NCBI GenBank assembly: GCA_018394295.1
Contig: CP074573.1
Span: forward strand, 2,918,543 to 2,982,542
DNA from: Mycoplasmatota bacterium
GTDB lineage: Bacteria; Bacillota_I; Bacilli_A; Haloplasmatales; Haloplasmataceae
DNA length: 64,000 nt
Reading direction: 5' to 3'
Shown piece after piece: positions 1 to 12,418 of the stretch (its first letter is position 1; each line of letters begins with the position of its first letter). The notes below the pieces were generated by a model, which worked only from the letters and a program-made list of their open reading frames with translations, made no database searches and was not told the origin of the DNA. The position numbers and the translations under genes were made by a program.

Positions 1-1
1 T

Positions 2-877
2 TTGATGCAAGCAATTGGAAATTTTATTTTAGATAATGATCCCAATAAAAAAATTTTATATGTTAAAACAGAAATTTTTATTGAAGATTATATTAAAAAA
101 ATAAAAAATAAAGTAGATTATGAATTTAATCAAAAATATAACAACATTGACGTATTATTAATTGATGATATACAGTTTTTATCCAAAAAAGAACAATCAC
201 AATTAGAATTCTTTAAATTATTTGAGAAAATGCATAATGAAAACAAACAAATTGTTGTTACAAGTGATCGACCAACTTTTGAATTAAAAGATATGATGGA
301 TCGATTAACCTCTAGATTTGAATGGGGAGCTCAAGTTGATATTAAAGAACCTGATGTAAACACACGAATCGATATACTTAAGAAGAAATTAGCCTCAGAG
401 AAAATTGGATATGAAGAAATTCCAGTAGATATTTTAGAATATATCGCATGTAATTTTACAAGTAACATAAGAATTTTAGAAGGGGCTTTAAAAAGAGTAT
501 TATTTTATTCAACTATGATGAATAAAGAAATATCACTACAATTGACAAAAGAAGCTTTAAAAGATGTCATCCCAGAAATTAAAAGTATGAAGAATACAGA
601 AATCATAGTAATACAAAAAACTGTTTGTGAATATTATAATATATCTTTAAACAATTTACTTTCTAAATCACGCAAAGCTTGTTATGTACTACCTAGACAA
701 ATTGCGATGTATTTAATTCGAGAAATTAAAAAATCTTCTTATCCTAAAATTGGAAGTGAGTTTGGAGGCAAAGATCATACAACGGTAATGCATGCCATTC
801 AAAAAATTCAAAATTTACGAATAATTAACAATCAAGTAGATGAAGATATTAAGAAATTAATGAAACGTCTAAAATAG
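2..877 (+). CDS. dnaA: Chromosomal replication initiator DnaA (5'-truncated by window edge)
   Basis: DnaA binds DnaA boxes at oriC and melts the origin as an ATP-dependent oligomer. Only the last 290 or so residues are present; the reading frame is already open at the window edge, so the N-terminal domains and the Walker A loop lie outside. Visible parts are the AAA+ Walker B (VLLIDD, about residue 51 of this fragment), sensor regions, and domain IV with the DNA-binding signature GGKDHTTVMHA near residue 255. The next gene is dnaN, the conserved order at Bacillota origins. Nothing looks broken; the truncation is due to the window. Confidence 0.97.
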   Translation: MMQAIGNFILDNDPNKKILYVKTEIFIEDYIKKIKNKVDYEFNQKYNNIDVLLIDDIQFLSKKEQSQLEFFKLFEKMHNENKQIVVTSDRPTFELKDMMDRLTSRFEWGAQVDIKEPDVNTRIDILKKKLASEKIGYEEIPVDILEYIACNFTSNIRILEGALKRVLFYSTMMNKEISLQLTKEALKDVIPEIKSMKNTEIIVIQKTVCEYYNISLNNLLSKSRKACYVLPRQIAMYLIREIKKSSYPKIGSEFGGKDHTTVMHAIQKIQNLRIINNQVDEDIKKLMKRLK

Positions 878-1033
878 ATACTGTTAATAACTAACAGTTT
901 ATCCAACTTTTATAAACACTTATGGTTTGACAAAATTCTATGTTATATGTCAAATTATTATAGTTATACACTTTTCCACAAGACTAATAATAATAATTAA
1001 TATATAATAATAAATATATAGGAGGTAGTTAAT
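878..1033. other. dnaA-dnaN intergenic region: probable part of oriC with DnaA boxes
   Basis: TTTTCCACA at 972-980 fits the DnaA-box consensus TTWTNCACA exactly. It overlaps by one base a near-match TTATACACT (964-972). Weaker near-matches are TTATCCAAC (899-907) and TTATAAACA (910-918). Directly after the strong box come period-3 TAA repeats (about 985-1000, DnaA-trio-like) and pure A/T to 1019, suitable as an unwinding element. The dnaN Shine-Dalgarno GGAGG follows at about 1021. A role in initiation is inferred from position and motifs; part of the origin may lie upstream of dnaA, outside the window. Confidence 0.65.
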
Positions 1034-2161
1034 ATGAAGTTTAAAATAAAAAACAATATCTTCTCTGAAGCAATTAATAATGTTAATCGTGCTTTATCAA
1101 CAAAAACACCTATGCCAATATTAAAATCTATTAAGATGGATTTAACAAATGAAGGAATATTTTTAACAGCTAGTGATTCAAATATTACAATTAAACAATT
1201 CATTCCTACTTTTATAAATGATATTCAAGTTATTAATATTGATGAGGTAGGCTCTGCAGCGGTACCAGGAAAATTATTATTAGAAGTATTAAGAAAAGCA
1301 AATGATGAATTTGTTGAATTAACAATGTTTGAAGGAAAAGTTATTAATATTAATTTTAAAAATTCTGATTTTACTTTAAATTGTCTTGATGTGAAAGAAT
1401 ATCCTAATATTGATTTAATCTCAACAGATAATCCAATAGAATTAGATAGCAATCAATTAAACGAAATAATTAAGCAAACAGTTATCTCTGTATCAACTAA
1501 TGAAAGTCGTCCTATATTAACCGGTGTTAATTTTAAAATACAAAATAACATTTTATCGTGTGTTGCAACAGATAGTTATCGATTATCTGAAAAAGTAGTT
1601 TCATTTGATTTTGATTTACCTAACATTAATATTGTTGTACCAGGAAAAAGTTTATTAGAATTAGAAAAATTATTAATTACTTCACAAGGGAATGTACAGA
1701 TACATTTAACAAATAATATTATTTCATTTAAGATGAAAAATATAATTTTCCAATCAAGACTATTAGATGGAAGTTATCCCGAAACATCTCGTTTAATTCC
1801 AAAAGAATTTGGATTAACACAACAATTTAACAGACAGGAATTAATAAATGTTGTTGATCGTGTTAGTTTATTATCTCGTGAAGGAGCAACAAATATTATA
1901 AAATTTGATATTTATGAAGATAAAACAATTGTTTCTTTGGATTCACCTGAAATTGGTAAAGTAGTAGAAGAAGTTCAACCTTTATCACAAGAAGGATCAT
2001 TAATTAGAATTGGTTTTAATTCTAAATATCTGTTAGACGCTCTAAAAGTCTTAAGTGACAATAAAGTGACCATTAAATTTACAGGAGAAGTAAGACCATT
2101 TATTATTAAAACGAATGATGAATCAATTACTCAATTAATTCTTCCTGTAAGAATTGAATAA
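1034..2161 (+). CDS. dnaN: DNA polymerase III sliding clamp, beta subunit
   Basis: The beta clamp is a dimeric ring that tethers DNA polymerase III and repair enzymes to DNA. The 375-residue length is normal for the family, and three clamp-fold repeats run through the whole protein. The C-terminus (TQLILPVRIE) is a close match to the conserved LPVR ending that lines the partner-binding cleft. The ATG is preceded by a strong GGAGG. It lies 156 bp after dnaA, with oriC-like sequence between them, and ends at a bidirectional terminator. Confidence 0.97.
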   Translation: MKFKIKNNIFSEAINNVNRALSTKTPMPILKSIKMDLTNEGIFLTASDSNITIKQFIPTFINDIQVINIDEVGSAAVPGKLLLEVLRKANDEFVELTMFEGKVININFKNSDFTLNCLDVKEYPNIDLISTDNPIELDSNQLNEIIKQTVISVSTNESRPILTGVNFKIQNNILSCVATDSYRLSEKVVSFDFDLPNINIVVPGKSLLELEKLLITSQGNVQIHLTNNIISFKMKNIIFQSRLLDGSYPETSRLIPKEFGLTQQFNRQELINVVDRVSLLSREGATNIIKFDIYEDKTIVSLDSPEIGKVVEEVQPLSQEGSLIRIGFNSKYLLDALKVLSDNKVTIKFTGEVRPFIIKTNDESITQLILPVRIE

Positions 2162-2171
2162 TATTATCAAA

Positions 2172-2208
2172 AAAAAGAGCATTTTTAAATTCTAAAAGTG
2201 CTCTTTTA
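2172..2208. terminator. Bidirectional terminator between dnaN and the GNAT gene
   Basis: Inverted repeat AAAGAGCATTTTT / AAAAGTGCTCTTT, flanked by A and T runs on either side. It serves dnaN on the plus strand and the convergent acetyltransferase on the minus strand. Confidence 0.8.
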
Positions 2209-2688
2209 TATATAGAGTTCCATTTTCATATTTTTCTTAAGATAACCTAGTTTATCATAAAAATGAATTGCATTCTGATTAAAAAACCAAACGTCAAGTT
2301 CTATAATATGACATTTTTTTTCATTGGCAAAGTCTACTATTTTTTGATGAATGATTTTCCCAATTCCTAAATTTCTATAATTCTTATCAACAACAAAATC
2401 GTAAATGCTAATTAAATGTCGTTCTTTACATAGTAAAGATTTTTTTTGCGTAATATACTTAAAAAATGTATAGCCGATTATTGTATCGTTTACTTCACAG
2501 ACGATAATTTTTGAATTTTCGTCAAATAAATCCATTTTAAAATTTTCATGTGTAAAACACATTTCAGTATCGTTAAAAATATCAGATCGATTTTTAAAAT
2601 GTAATTGATAAAGTTGTACTGCTAATTGATTAATTTGATTGTAATCTGACAAGTTGGCTTCTCGTATTCTATAATTCAATTTTATCAC
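2206..2688 (-). CDS. GNAT-family N-acetyltransferase
   Basis: A single GNAT domain of about 160 residues, expected to transfer an acyl group from acetyl-CoA to an amine; the substrate cannot be told. The acetyl-CoA loop is visible as RNLGIGKIIH (around residue 110), followed by the beta5/alpha4 region ELDVWFFNQNAIHFYDKLGY typical of the fold. The start is uncertain: GTG at 2688 lies only a base or two after AAAGGATA, so the TTG nine bases further in (2679, protein beginning NYRIREA) has better spacing. The gene is monocistronic and convergent to dnaN. Confidence 0.85.
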   Translation of the reverse strand: MIKLNYRIREANLSDYNQINQLAVQLYQLHFKNRSDIFNDTEMCFTHENFKMDLFDENSKIIVCEVNDTIIGYTFFKYITQKKSLLCKERHLISIYDFVVDKNYRNLGIGKIIHQKIVDFANEKKCHIIELDVWFFNQNAIHFYDKLGYLKKNMKMELYI

Positions 2689-2784
2689 TATCCTTTTGTC
2701 TATTATATCAATTTCTTTTTTCTATAACAATCTTTTTATATTTTTAAATAATCAGGTAAATCACTACTAAAAACGGTGATTTTG

Positions 2785-2793
2785 TGATATAAT
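2785..2793 (+). promoter_or_regulatory. Extended -10 promoter for yaaA-recF-gyrB
   Basis: TGATATAAT, a perfect TGnTATAAT extended -10, 38 bp before the yaaA ATG. No good -35 is seen. The same nonamer precedes several other genes in this window. Confidence 0.6.
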
Positions 2794-2830
2794 TTATAAG
2801 GTTAGACATCAATTTAAAAGGTGATTTTAG

Positions 2831-3044
2831 ATGATTAGAAAAGTTTTTATTCACACAGAATATATTACTCTAGGACAACTATTAAAATTCGAAAACATCC
2901 TCGAATCTGGTGGTTTAGTGAAGGATTTTTTAAATCAAGTTCTGATTACAGTAAACAATGAACCAGAAAAGAGAAGAGGAAAAAAATTATATCATGGAGA
3001 TATCGTTAAAATTAAAGATTTAGGAACATATGAGATTATAAAAA

Positions 3045-3055
<11 letters not shown>
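2831..3055 (+). CDS. yaaA: S4-domain protein YaaA
   Basis: A 74-residue protein made almost only of an S4 RNA-binding domain (ITLGQLLKFENILESGG ... VNNEPEKRRGKKLYHGD). It is the small YaaA/RlbA-type protein nearly always found between dnaN and recF in Bacillota and has been linked to ribosome assembly. Shine-Dalgarno AAAGGTGA precedes the ATG. Its last 11 bases overlap recF, implying translational coupling. Confidence 0.9.
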
Positions 3056-6093
<3,038 letters not shown>

Positions 6094-6120
6094 TTTTGAA
6101 CATTTCTAAGGAGTGAAAAT

Positions 6121-8583
6121 ATGGAAACACATAATAATATTGGTGAAACTATAAAAGATATTAATATAAGTCGTGAAATGAAGACTTCCTTTTTAAACTA
6201 TGCAATGAGCGTTATTGTATCTCGTGCTTTACCTGATGTTCGTGATGGTCTAAAACCAGTTCATCGTCGAATTTTATATGCGATGTATGATTTAGGAATG
6301 CACCATGATAAACCTTATAAAAAATCTGCTCGTATCGTCGGGGAAGTAATGGGGAAATATCATCCACATGGTGATTCTGCGATATACGAAACAATGGTAC
6401 GCATGGCTCAAAATTTTAGTTATCGTTATATGTTAGTAGATGGCCATGGTAACTTTGGTTCGATTGACGGTGATGGAGCTGCAGCGATGCGTTATACAGA
6501 AGCTCGTATGTCAAAAATTGCGATGGAAATGTTACGTGATTTAAATAAAAACACAATCGATTACCGTGATAATTATGATAGTTCTGAGAAAGAACCTAAG
6601 GTATTACCAGCTAGATTTCCTAATTTGCTTGTTAATGGTTCAACAGGAATCGCAGTTGGTATGGCAACGAATATTCCTCCACATAATTTAGGTGAGGTAA
6701 TTGATGCTGTATTGGCGATTGCAGATGACCCTGAAATGTCAGTTGCTGAATTAATGGAGTACATAAAAGGACCTGATTTTCCAACTGGTGGAATTATATT
6801 AGGAAAAAATGGAATCAGAAGGGCATATGAGTTTGGACGTGGATCTATTGTTGTCCGTGCCAAATATGATATTATAGAAAATCATCATAAAAAGAGTATT
6901 ATCATTACTGAAATCCCTTATCAAGTTAACAAAGCAAGATTAATCGAAAGGATTGCAGACTTAGCGAAAGATAAGCGGATTGAAGGTATAACTGATTTAC
7001 GTGATGAAACAAATCGTAATGGAATACGAATTGTGATTGAATTAAAGAGAGATACTAATCCTGAAGTATTTATGAATAATTTGTTCAAACACACAGCTTT
7101 ACAAAGTACTTTCAGCGTTAATATGTTAGCATTAGTTGATAATCAACCGAAAGTCCTAAATGTTAAACAAGCATTGGTTCATTATTTTAATCATCAAAAA
7201 GAAATCATTGTTAGAAGAACAAAATATGAATTAGAAAAAGCAGAAGCTAGAGCTCATATTTTAGAAGGATATAAAATAGCATTAGATAATATTGATCGAG
7301 TTATAGAAATTATTAAAGCTTCTGATAATGAAAATACTGCGGTTGAAAATTTAATTAGTACTTTTAGTTTATCTCATACCCAAGCTAAAGCAATTGTTGA
7401 TATGCGTTTAAAACGTTTAACTGGCTTAGAGCGAGACAAAATTGATAAAGAATATAATGATCTATTAGTTCAAATCGCTGAATATAAAGCTATATTAGCT
7501 GATGAAGCTAAAGTGGTTGATATTGTAAGAACTGAATTAACAGAAATTAAAGAGAAGTTTTCTGACAAAAGAAGAACTGAAATTGTTTTATCTGATGAGT
7601 TCGATATTGAAGATGAAGACTTAATTCCTGTACAAGATATTATTATTACAGTAACAAGTAGAGGATATGTAAAACGTCTTCCTGTAGATACTTATAAATC
7701 ACAAAATCGTGGTGGAGTAGGAATTAAAGGAATGGCAACATATGAAGAAGATTATGTTGAACATATGATTTATACTTCAACCCATCATAAAATCTTAGTA
7801 TTTAGTAATTTTGGAAAAGTATACCAATTACGAGGATTTACTTTCCCAGAATATGGTCGAAATGCAAAAGGAATGCCTCTGGTTAACTTGTTGAATTTCG
7901 AAGATGGAGAAAGATTAAATAGTATAATCGCTATCAAAGATTATGATCCGGATAAGTTTTTAATCTTCTCAACTAAAAAAGGTATTGTTAAACGTACTCA
8001 ATTAGACCTATTTGGTAATATTCGTAGCACTGGTATTAAAGCAATTAATATTAATGTTGGCGATGAATTATTAGCCGTTAGATTAACGAATGGTCAGAAA
8101 GAAATTATCATTGGTTCTTCTAATGGGAAATTAGTTCGTTTTATTGAAACCGATGTAAGATCAATGGGAAGAACAGCAGCAGGTGTCAAAGGTATTAGTT
8201 TAGAAGACGATGAGCAAGTAGTTGGTATGGATGTTGTTGAGAATGAAGAAGCACATGTTTTATCAATTAGTGAGTATGGTTACGGTAAGTTAACACCTAT
8301 TAATGAATATCGTTTAACAAATCGTGGTGGAAAAGGTGTTAAGACAATTAATATTACTGACAAAAATGGAAAGTTAGTTTCTGTAAGAACTGTTATGAGA
8401 GAAAATCAAGATTTATTGATTGTGACAAATAAGGGAATGATTATAAGACTTCCAATCTCTCAAATCTCCATTACAGGTCGAGCAACACTAGGAGTAAGAC
8501 TAATCAATTTAAAAGATGATCAATTAGTGGCTAGTGCTGTTATTGTACCAACTGATAATGAAGAAGACGATAATATTAATTAA
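6121..8583 (+). CDS. gyrA: DNA gyrase subunit A
   Basis: Breakage-reunion subunit of gyrase, 820 residues. The catalytic tyrosine lies in [12 protein letters not shown] (about residue 125). The quinolone-resistance region reads [10 protein letters not shown], with Ser86 and Glu90 (usual Ser83/Glu87 by E. coli numbering), so no resistance change is seen. The C-terminal beta-pinwheel carries a degenerate GyrA box [10 protein letters not shown] at about 527, which supports gyrase over topoisomerase IV. The strong GGAGTG site and position next to gyrB agree. Confidence 0.97.
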   Translation: METHNNIGETIKDINISREMKTSFLNYAMSVIVSRALPDVRDGLKPVHRRILYAMYDLGMHHDKPYKKSARIVGEVMGKYHPHGDSAIYETMVRMAQNFSYRYMLVDGHGNFGSIDGDGAAAMRYTEARMSKIAMEMLRDLNKNTIDYRDNYDSSEKEPKVLPARFPNLLVNGSTGIAVGMATNIPPHNLGEVIDAVLAIADDPEMSVAELMEYIKGPDFPTGGIILGKNGIRRAYEFGRGSIVVRAKYDIIENHHKKSIIITEIPYQVNKARLIERIADLAKDKRIEGITDLRDETNRNGIRIVIELKRDTNPEVFMNNLFKHTALQSTFSVNMLALVDNQPKVLNVKQALVHYFNHQKEIIVRRTKYELEKAEARAHILEGYKIALDNIDRVIEIIKASDNENTAVENLISTFSLSHTQAKAIVDMRLKRLTGLERDKIDKEYNDLLVQIAEYKAILADEAKVVDIVRTELTEIKEKFSDKRRTEIVLSDEFDIEDEDLIPVQDIIITVTSRGYVKRLPVDTYKSQNRGGVGIKGMATYEEDYVEHMIYTSTHHKILVFSNFGKVYQLRGFTFPEYGRNAKGMPLVNLLNFEDGERLNSIIAIKDYDPDKFLIFSTKKGIVKRTQLDLFGNIRSTGIKAININVGDELLAVRLTNGQKEIIIGSSNGKLVRFIETDVRSMGRTAAGVKGISLEDDEQVVGMDVVENEEAHVLSISEYGYGKLTPINEYRLTNRGGKGVKTINITDKNGKLVSVRTVMRENQDLLIVTNKGMIIRLPISQISITGRATLGVRLINLKDDQLVASAVIVPTDNEEDDNIN

Positions 8584-8604
8584 TATATATAGGAGGTAAT
8601 ATAA

Positions 8605-9489
8605 ATGAAAAATATTGGTACTGAAAGAGTTAAGCGAGGTATGGCAGAAATGCAAAAAGGTGGCGTTATTATGGACGTAATAAACGCTGAACAAGCAAAA
8701 ATTGCCGAACAAGCTGGTGCCGTTGCTGTAATGGCACTTGAAAGAGTCCCTGCTGATATTCGAGCAGCTGGTGGTGTAGCTAGAATGGCAGACCCAACCA
8801 TTGTTGAAGAGGTCATGAATGCTGTATCTATACCAGTTATGGCTAAATGCCGTATTGGACATATTGTCGAGGCAAGAACTTTAGAGGCATTAGGTGTTGA
8901 TTACATTGACGAATCCGAAGTATTAACACCTGCAGATGAAATGTTCCATCTTAACAAAAAAGACTATACTGTTCCTTTTGTTTGTGGTGCTAAAAATTTA
9001 GGAGAAGCTGCTCGTCGTATCGGAGAAGGTGCATCAATGATGCGTACAAAAGGTGAACCAGGAACAGGGAATATTGTTGAAGCAGTTCGTCATATGAGAA
9101 TTGTTATGAGTCAAGTTCGTAAAGTAGTGAATATGAGTGAAGATGAAATAATGACATATGCTAAAGAATTAGGTGCACCATATCATGTATTATTAGAAAT
9201 TAAAAAATTAGGTAAATTACCTGTTGTTAATTTCGCTGCAGGTGGTGTTGCAACTCCAGCTGATGCAGCTTTAATGATGCAATTAGGTGCTGATGGTGTT
9301 TTTGTTGGTTCTGGTATTTTTAAATCTAAAAATCCTGAAAAATTTGGAAAAGCTATTGTTGAAGCAACAACTTACTATCAAGATTATGGAAGAATCGCAG
9401 AATTATCTAAAGGTTTGGGGGAACCAATGAAAGGTATTGACATTTCAACTTTACAAGGGATAGAACCAATGAACGGTATTGGATGGTAA
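8605..9489 (+). CDS. pdxS: Pyridoxal 5'-phosphate synthase, PdxS subunit
   Basis: PdxS condenses ribose 5-phosphate, glyceraldehyde 3-phosphate and ammonia into PLP, with ammonia from the PdxT glutaminase. The 294 residues contain the catalytic Asp24 (MDVINAEQ), Lys81 (MAKCRIGH) and Lys149 ([10 protein letters not shown]), matching the standard numbering. An AGGAGG site precedes the ATG. Its partner pdxT is not adjacent: it lies 2.1 kb downstream beyond an IS element and another gene. A terminator follows directly. Confidence 0.97.
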   Translation: MKNIGTERVKRGMAEMQKGGVIMDVINAEQAKIAEQAGAVAVMALERVPADIRAAGGVARMADPTIVEEVMNAVSIPVMAKCRIGHIVEARTLEALGVDYIDESEVLTPADEMFHLNKKDYTVPFVCGAKNLGEAARRIGEGASMMRTKGEPGTGNIVEAVRHMRIVMSQVRKVVNMSEDEIMTYAKELGAPYHVLLEIKKLGKLPVVNFAAGGVATPADAALMMQLGADGVFVGSGIFKSKNPEKFGKAIVEATTYYQDYGRIAELSKGLGEPMKGIDISTLQGIEPMNGIGW

Positions 9490-9503
9490 ATCATTCAAAT
9501 ACT

Positions 9504-9530
9504 AAGCGCTGAGAACAGCGCTTTTTTTTA
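9504..9530 (+). terminator. Intrinsic terminator after pdxS
   Basis: 8-bp stem AAGCGCTG / CAGCGCTT with a 4-base loop, followed by eight T residues. Confidence 0.9.
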
Positions 9531-9537
9531 TCTCCTG

Positions 9538-10640
9538 AATTGTCAATACAAATCCGACAAATAATTATGATACTTAAGCAACTGTAAGTAGTGTATCTAC
9601 ACCGGTTGTTTTATTCAACACCTTTGCAGGTGTTAAATAATTTAAAGACTTACGTGGAATGCTATTCCACTTATTTGCTATTAGGTTTAATTCTTCCTGG
9701 GTATAAACTGATAAAATAGTGGATTTAGGTAAATCTTTTCTTACAATACCATTGGAGTTTTCATTCAATCCTCTTTGTCCTGGAGAGCCTGGGTCACCAA
9801 AATAGATACCCACATCTACTAAACTCTCCTGCTCAATTTCTTTCCATTTTGAGAATTCTTTTCCACGATCAAAGGTAATTGTTATAATACAGTTATTAGG
9901 TAGTTCATTGAGCCAATTACATGTTGCTAATTTCACATCTTCACTTTTTCTACTTGCCTTTAACAAGATAATGTATTTAGTTTGTTTTTCAACTAATGTT
10001 ACAATTGCAGACTTACGTTTCTCGCCCACAATTGTATCGCCTTCAAAGTGTCCATATTCCTCATTACTACTAGACATAGGGTACTTTTCATTGCGCTCAT
10101 GAATCGTCTTACAGACGTTTATTTTACCTCTAGTTTCGTTATGCCCTTTAGGATTTCTTTTACCTTTGCGTCTTAGTTTATTCTTGTCTATTAAATCTCT
10201 TTTAACCATGTTGTATAAAGTTTTAGTTGAACATCTTTCTTCTACTTGATCTACTTTATCTCTACCAGCTATGGCATCTAGTGACCAATCAGAATCTAAC
10301 CTATAATCAATTTCTTTTAGTTTTTCTTCAGATAACTTAATATGTTTTCTTCCACATCTTTTTCTATTTTCTTGGTACTGATTATAAATTTGAATTACTG
10401 TAAGTCCTTGAATAAACAACTTATAATACGTATAAACTTTATCTTTTCCTATTTGCATTCTAAGTGCACATTCTCTAGCTTTTATACCTAATCTATAATT
10501 TGCCTCTATATTTGTTAATTCATTTATGGTAATATGTTTATATGACATGTATGATACTCCTTTATTTGTTTGGCGATGAATTAAGTGTATCATACATGTC
10601 TTTTTTTGACACTTTATTTGTCTGATTTAATTATACAATT
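9538..10640 (-). mobile_element. IS30-family insertion sequence
   Basis: Imperfect terminal inverted repeats flank the transposase. Read inward, the left end starts AATTGT and contains AAATCCGACAAATAA (9550-9564); the right end reads AATTGT and AAATCAGACAAATAA in reverse complement. The dinucleotide TG lies immediately outside both ends (9536-9537 and 10641-10642), which fits the 2-3 bp duplication of IS30 elements but is too short to prove the boundary. The element is about 1.1 kb and looks complete. Confidence 0.75.
9574..10548 (-). CDS. IS30-family transposase
   Basis: DDE transposase of about 324 residues with an N-terminal helix-turn-helix region (NIEANYRLGIKARECALRM) and the catalytic acids in GHFEGDTIVG (D), ITFDRGKEFS (D) and RGLNENSNGIVR (E). 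The ATG at 10548 is preferred because AAAGGAG lies nine bases upstream; the frame stays open 15 codons further. No frameshift or stop is seen, so the element may be active. It separates pdxS from the unknown gene and pdxT. Confidence 0.93.
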   Translation of the reverse strand: MSYKHITINELTNIEANYRLGIKARECALRMQIGKDKVYTYYKLFIQGLTVIQIYNQYQENRKRCGRKHIKLSEEKLKEIDYRLDSDWSLDAIAGRDKVDQVEERCSTKTLYNMVKRDLIDKNKLRRKGKRNPKGHNETRGKINVCKTIHERNEKYPMSSSNEEYGHFEGDTIVGEKRKSAIVTLVEKQTKYIILLKASRKSEDVKLATCNWLNELPNNCIITITFDRGKEFSKWKEIEQESLVDVGIYFGDPGSPGQRGLNENSNGIVRKDLPKSTILSVYTQEELNLIANKWNSIPRKSLNYLTPAKVLNKTTGVDTLLTVA

Positions 10641-10964
10641 TGGGTCTTAATTAATATCTGAATTGAATGAATCACAAGTTGTTTACTAAATATTTAAAAT
10701 GTGAATTAAAAATAATTTTACATAAATATAAGTTGAGGAACATTACGTAAGCAAATTAGAGAATAGGTATATTATTCATTATTTACTAACATTGTTTATT
10801 ATTTAAGTACTAAGCACTTAATATATGTATATAATTTATTTGTTTTTTATTTATATGATTACAGAAGATAGTCTATGTGGTAAACTACTGGTAATAGATA
10901 AACTTTGTATAATCAAATATATCTACCGCAAATTTTATCTAAAAAATATAGGGAGGTATTTAAA
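10641..10964. other. Gap between IS30 end and the next gene
   Basis: About 320 bp of A/T-rich sequence. Apart from the AGGGAGGTA ribosome site at the far end I see no gene, strong promoter or hairpin. Confidence 0.5.
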
Positions 10965-11411
10965 ATGGATGATTCTTTAAAAAAATTCCATTTAGAAATG
11001 GCAACATCAAATTTTAATAAAACCTGGGATTATATTGATCAAGAAAGTAGAACCGACCAAGACAATATTAATATGGTTCACCATGCACACGCTTCAAGAT
11101 ATCACTGGGGTATTATAGGACAACCAATTAATCTACAGCGTGGCGAATGGCAAATCTCTCGAGTATATTGTTTAATTAATATGGGAGAATCCGCCCTTTT
11201 TCACGCTAATGAATGTTTAAGACTGACTGAGGAAGAAAACATTAAAGGATTTGATTTAGCTTTTGCTTATGAGGCAATAGCTCGTGCGTATAAAGTTCTA
11301 AAAAACACTGATAAGATGAATCATTATAAACAATTAGGACTAAGTGTTTGTGAATTTATTGAAAATAAAGAAGATAAAGAATACACAATTTCTGAACTTA
11401 ATACCATCTAG
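10965..11411 (+). CDS. Conserved protein of unknown function
   Basis: 148 residues from the ATG at 10965, which follows GGGAGG at ideal spacing; the frame is open further upstream without a ribosome site. I do not know a function. Conserved-looking features are HHAHASRYHW (about residues 43-52), the run RGEWQISRVYCLI, and helical pairs (ALFHANECLR; FDLAFAYEAIARAYKVLKN) that resemble tetratricopeptide-like helices. It looks soluble, without a signal peptide. I recall similar His-rich small proteins as a widespread uncharacterised family, but that rests on memory. Confidence 0.7.
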   Translation: MDDSLKKFHLEMATSNFNKTWDYIDQESRTDQDNINMVHHAHASRYHWGIIGQPINLQRGEWQISRVYCLINMGESALFHANECLRLTEEENIKGFDLAFAYEAIARAYKVLKNTDKMNHYKQLGLSVCEFIENKEDKEYTISELNTI

Positions 11412-11459
11412 TCGTGCAATTTATTCAAGATTATCTGATTTAATTTATAATTACTTTTT

Positions 11460-11493
11460 TCTACAAAATGTTCCACGTAGAACATTTTGTAGA
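11460..11493. other. 34-bp perfect inverted repeat containing a parS-like core
   Basis: Arms TCTACAAAATGTTC and GAACATTTTGTAGA (14 bp each, perfect) flank the six bases CACGTA. The centre, TGTTCCACGTAGAACA (11469-11484), differs by one base from the perfect parS palindrome found 1.3 kb away inside serS. No T run follows on the plus strand, so a terminator role is weak there; on the minus strand a run of A follows, not T. Confidence 0.6.
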
Positions 11494-11519
11494 ATTATCA
11501 ATTTTATGATAATCATATA

Positions 11520-11547
11520 TTGACTTTATAATGTTATGATATACAAT
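11520..11547 (+). promoter_or_regulatory. Promoter for pdxT
   Basis: TTGACT, 16-bp spacer, TACAAT, ending 36 bp before the pdxT start. It gives pdxT its own promoter, consistent with its separation from pdxS. Confidence 0.6.
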
Positions 11548-11583
11548 ATATATGGAATAATAAATTATAGTGAGTGTGATAAT

Positions 11584-12153
11584 ATGAAAATTGGAATTTT
11601 AGCTCTTCAAGGATCTTATTATGATCATCAAAAGTATTTTGATAAATTGAATGTTGAAACAATATTGATTAAAGAACCAAAACAATTAGAAGAAATAGAT
11701 GCCTTAGTTTTGCCAGGTGGTGAAAGCACAGCGATGAGACGCTTGATAGACAGGTATCATTTCATGGATGAATTAATCACTTTCTGTACATCCAAGCCAG
11801 TTTTTGGTACTTGTGCAGGAATGGTTCTTCTCGCCAAAGAAAACATTGGTTTTCCAACCCATATTGGTGTTCTTGACGTTAAACTTAAAAGAAATGCTTT
11901 TGGTAGACAAATTGCAAGTTTTGAAGAAACAGTATGTTTAAAAGAGATAGGGAATGTAGAAGGTGTTTATATAAGAGCACCATATATTGAAGTAGCTAGT
12001 AATGAGGTAGAAGTGTTAGGTACTCATAGAGATGCAATTGTTGCTGTAAAGCAGAACAATATATTAGCGACCTCATTTCATCCTGAATTAACAGAAGATT
12101 ATAAAATTGGTAATTTTTTCATTAATATGATTGACAAACATAAAAAAGAATAA
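11584..12153 (+). CDS. pdxT: Pyridoxal 5'-phosphate synthase glutaminase subunit PdxT
   Basis: Class-I-like glutaminase that feeds ammonia to PdxS. From the ATG at 11584 (MKIGILALQGSY) it has 189 residues. The catalytic triad is visible: Cys77 in FGTCAGM, His166 and Glu168 in SFHPEL. The oxyanion loop PGGEST is present. The upstream frame is open to 11536 but family similarity begins at the chosen start. In most relatives it directly follows pdxS; here it has its own promoter. Confidence 0.95.
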   Translation: MKIGILALQGSYYDHQKYFDKLNVETILIKEPKQLEEIDALVLPGGESTAMRRLIDRYHFMDELITFCTSKPVFGTCAGMVLLAKENIGFPTHIGVLDVKLKRNAFGRQIASFEETVCLKEIGNVEGVYIRAPYIEVASNEVEVLGTHRDAIVAVKQNNILATSFHPELTEDYKIGNFFINMIDKHKKE

Positions 12154-12169
12154 TAAAATATATAATAAT

Positions 12170-12388
12170 ATTAAAAGCGATGATAAGGATTAGTAATAAT
12201 ATTAGTTATTAAAGAGAGTCAGTATTTGGTGTGAACTGATATAACGGTATTATGAATCAACCTTTGAGTAAAATGTTGAAACATTTTCGGATTAACCGTT
12301 ATCTTATTAAAGTTGAGAGTGTAAACTCTAACTAGGGTGGCAACGCGGGTAAACTCGTCCCTAATATTGGGATGAGTTTTTTTGTTTT
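12170..12388 (+). promoter_or_regulatory. T-box riboswitch controlling serS
   Basis: Leader RNA that senses uncharged tRNA. The universal T-box AGGGTGGCAACGCG is at 12334-12347. It is followed by the terminator AAACTCGTCCC / GGGATGAGTTT (12351-12380) and a T run, with which the T-box strand competes. The upstream part forms the stem I region. A TCA triplet at 12257-12259 within GAATCAACC is the likeliest serine specifier, an assignment I made by eye. The location before serS fits serine specificity. Confidence 0.93.
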
Positions 12389-12418
12389 TTCTAAATAATA
12401 ATCATTAAGGAGGCAATT

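Noticed and set aside
11460-11493. Reading the 34-bp inverted repeat as a normal terminator
   Set aside because: No T run follows on either strand in the right orientation, and its centre is a near-parS sequence.
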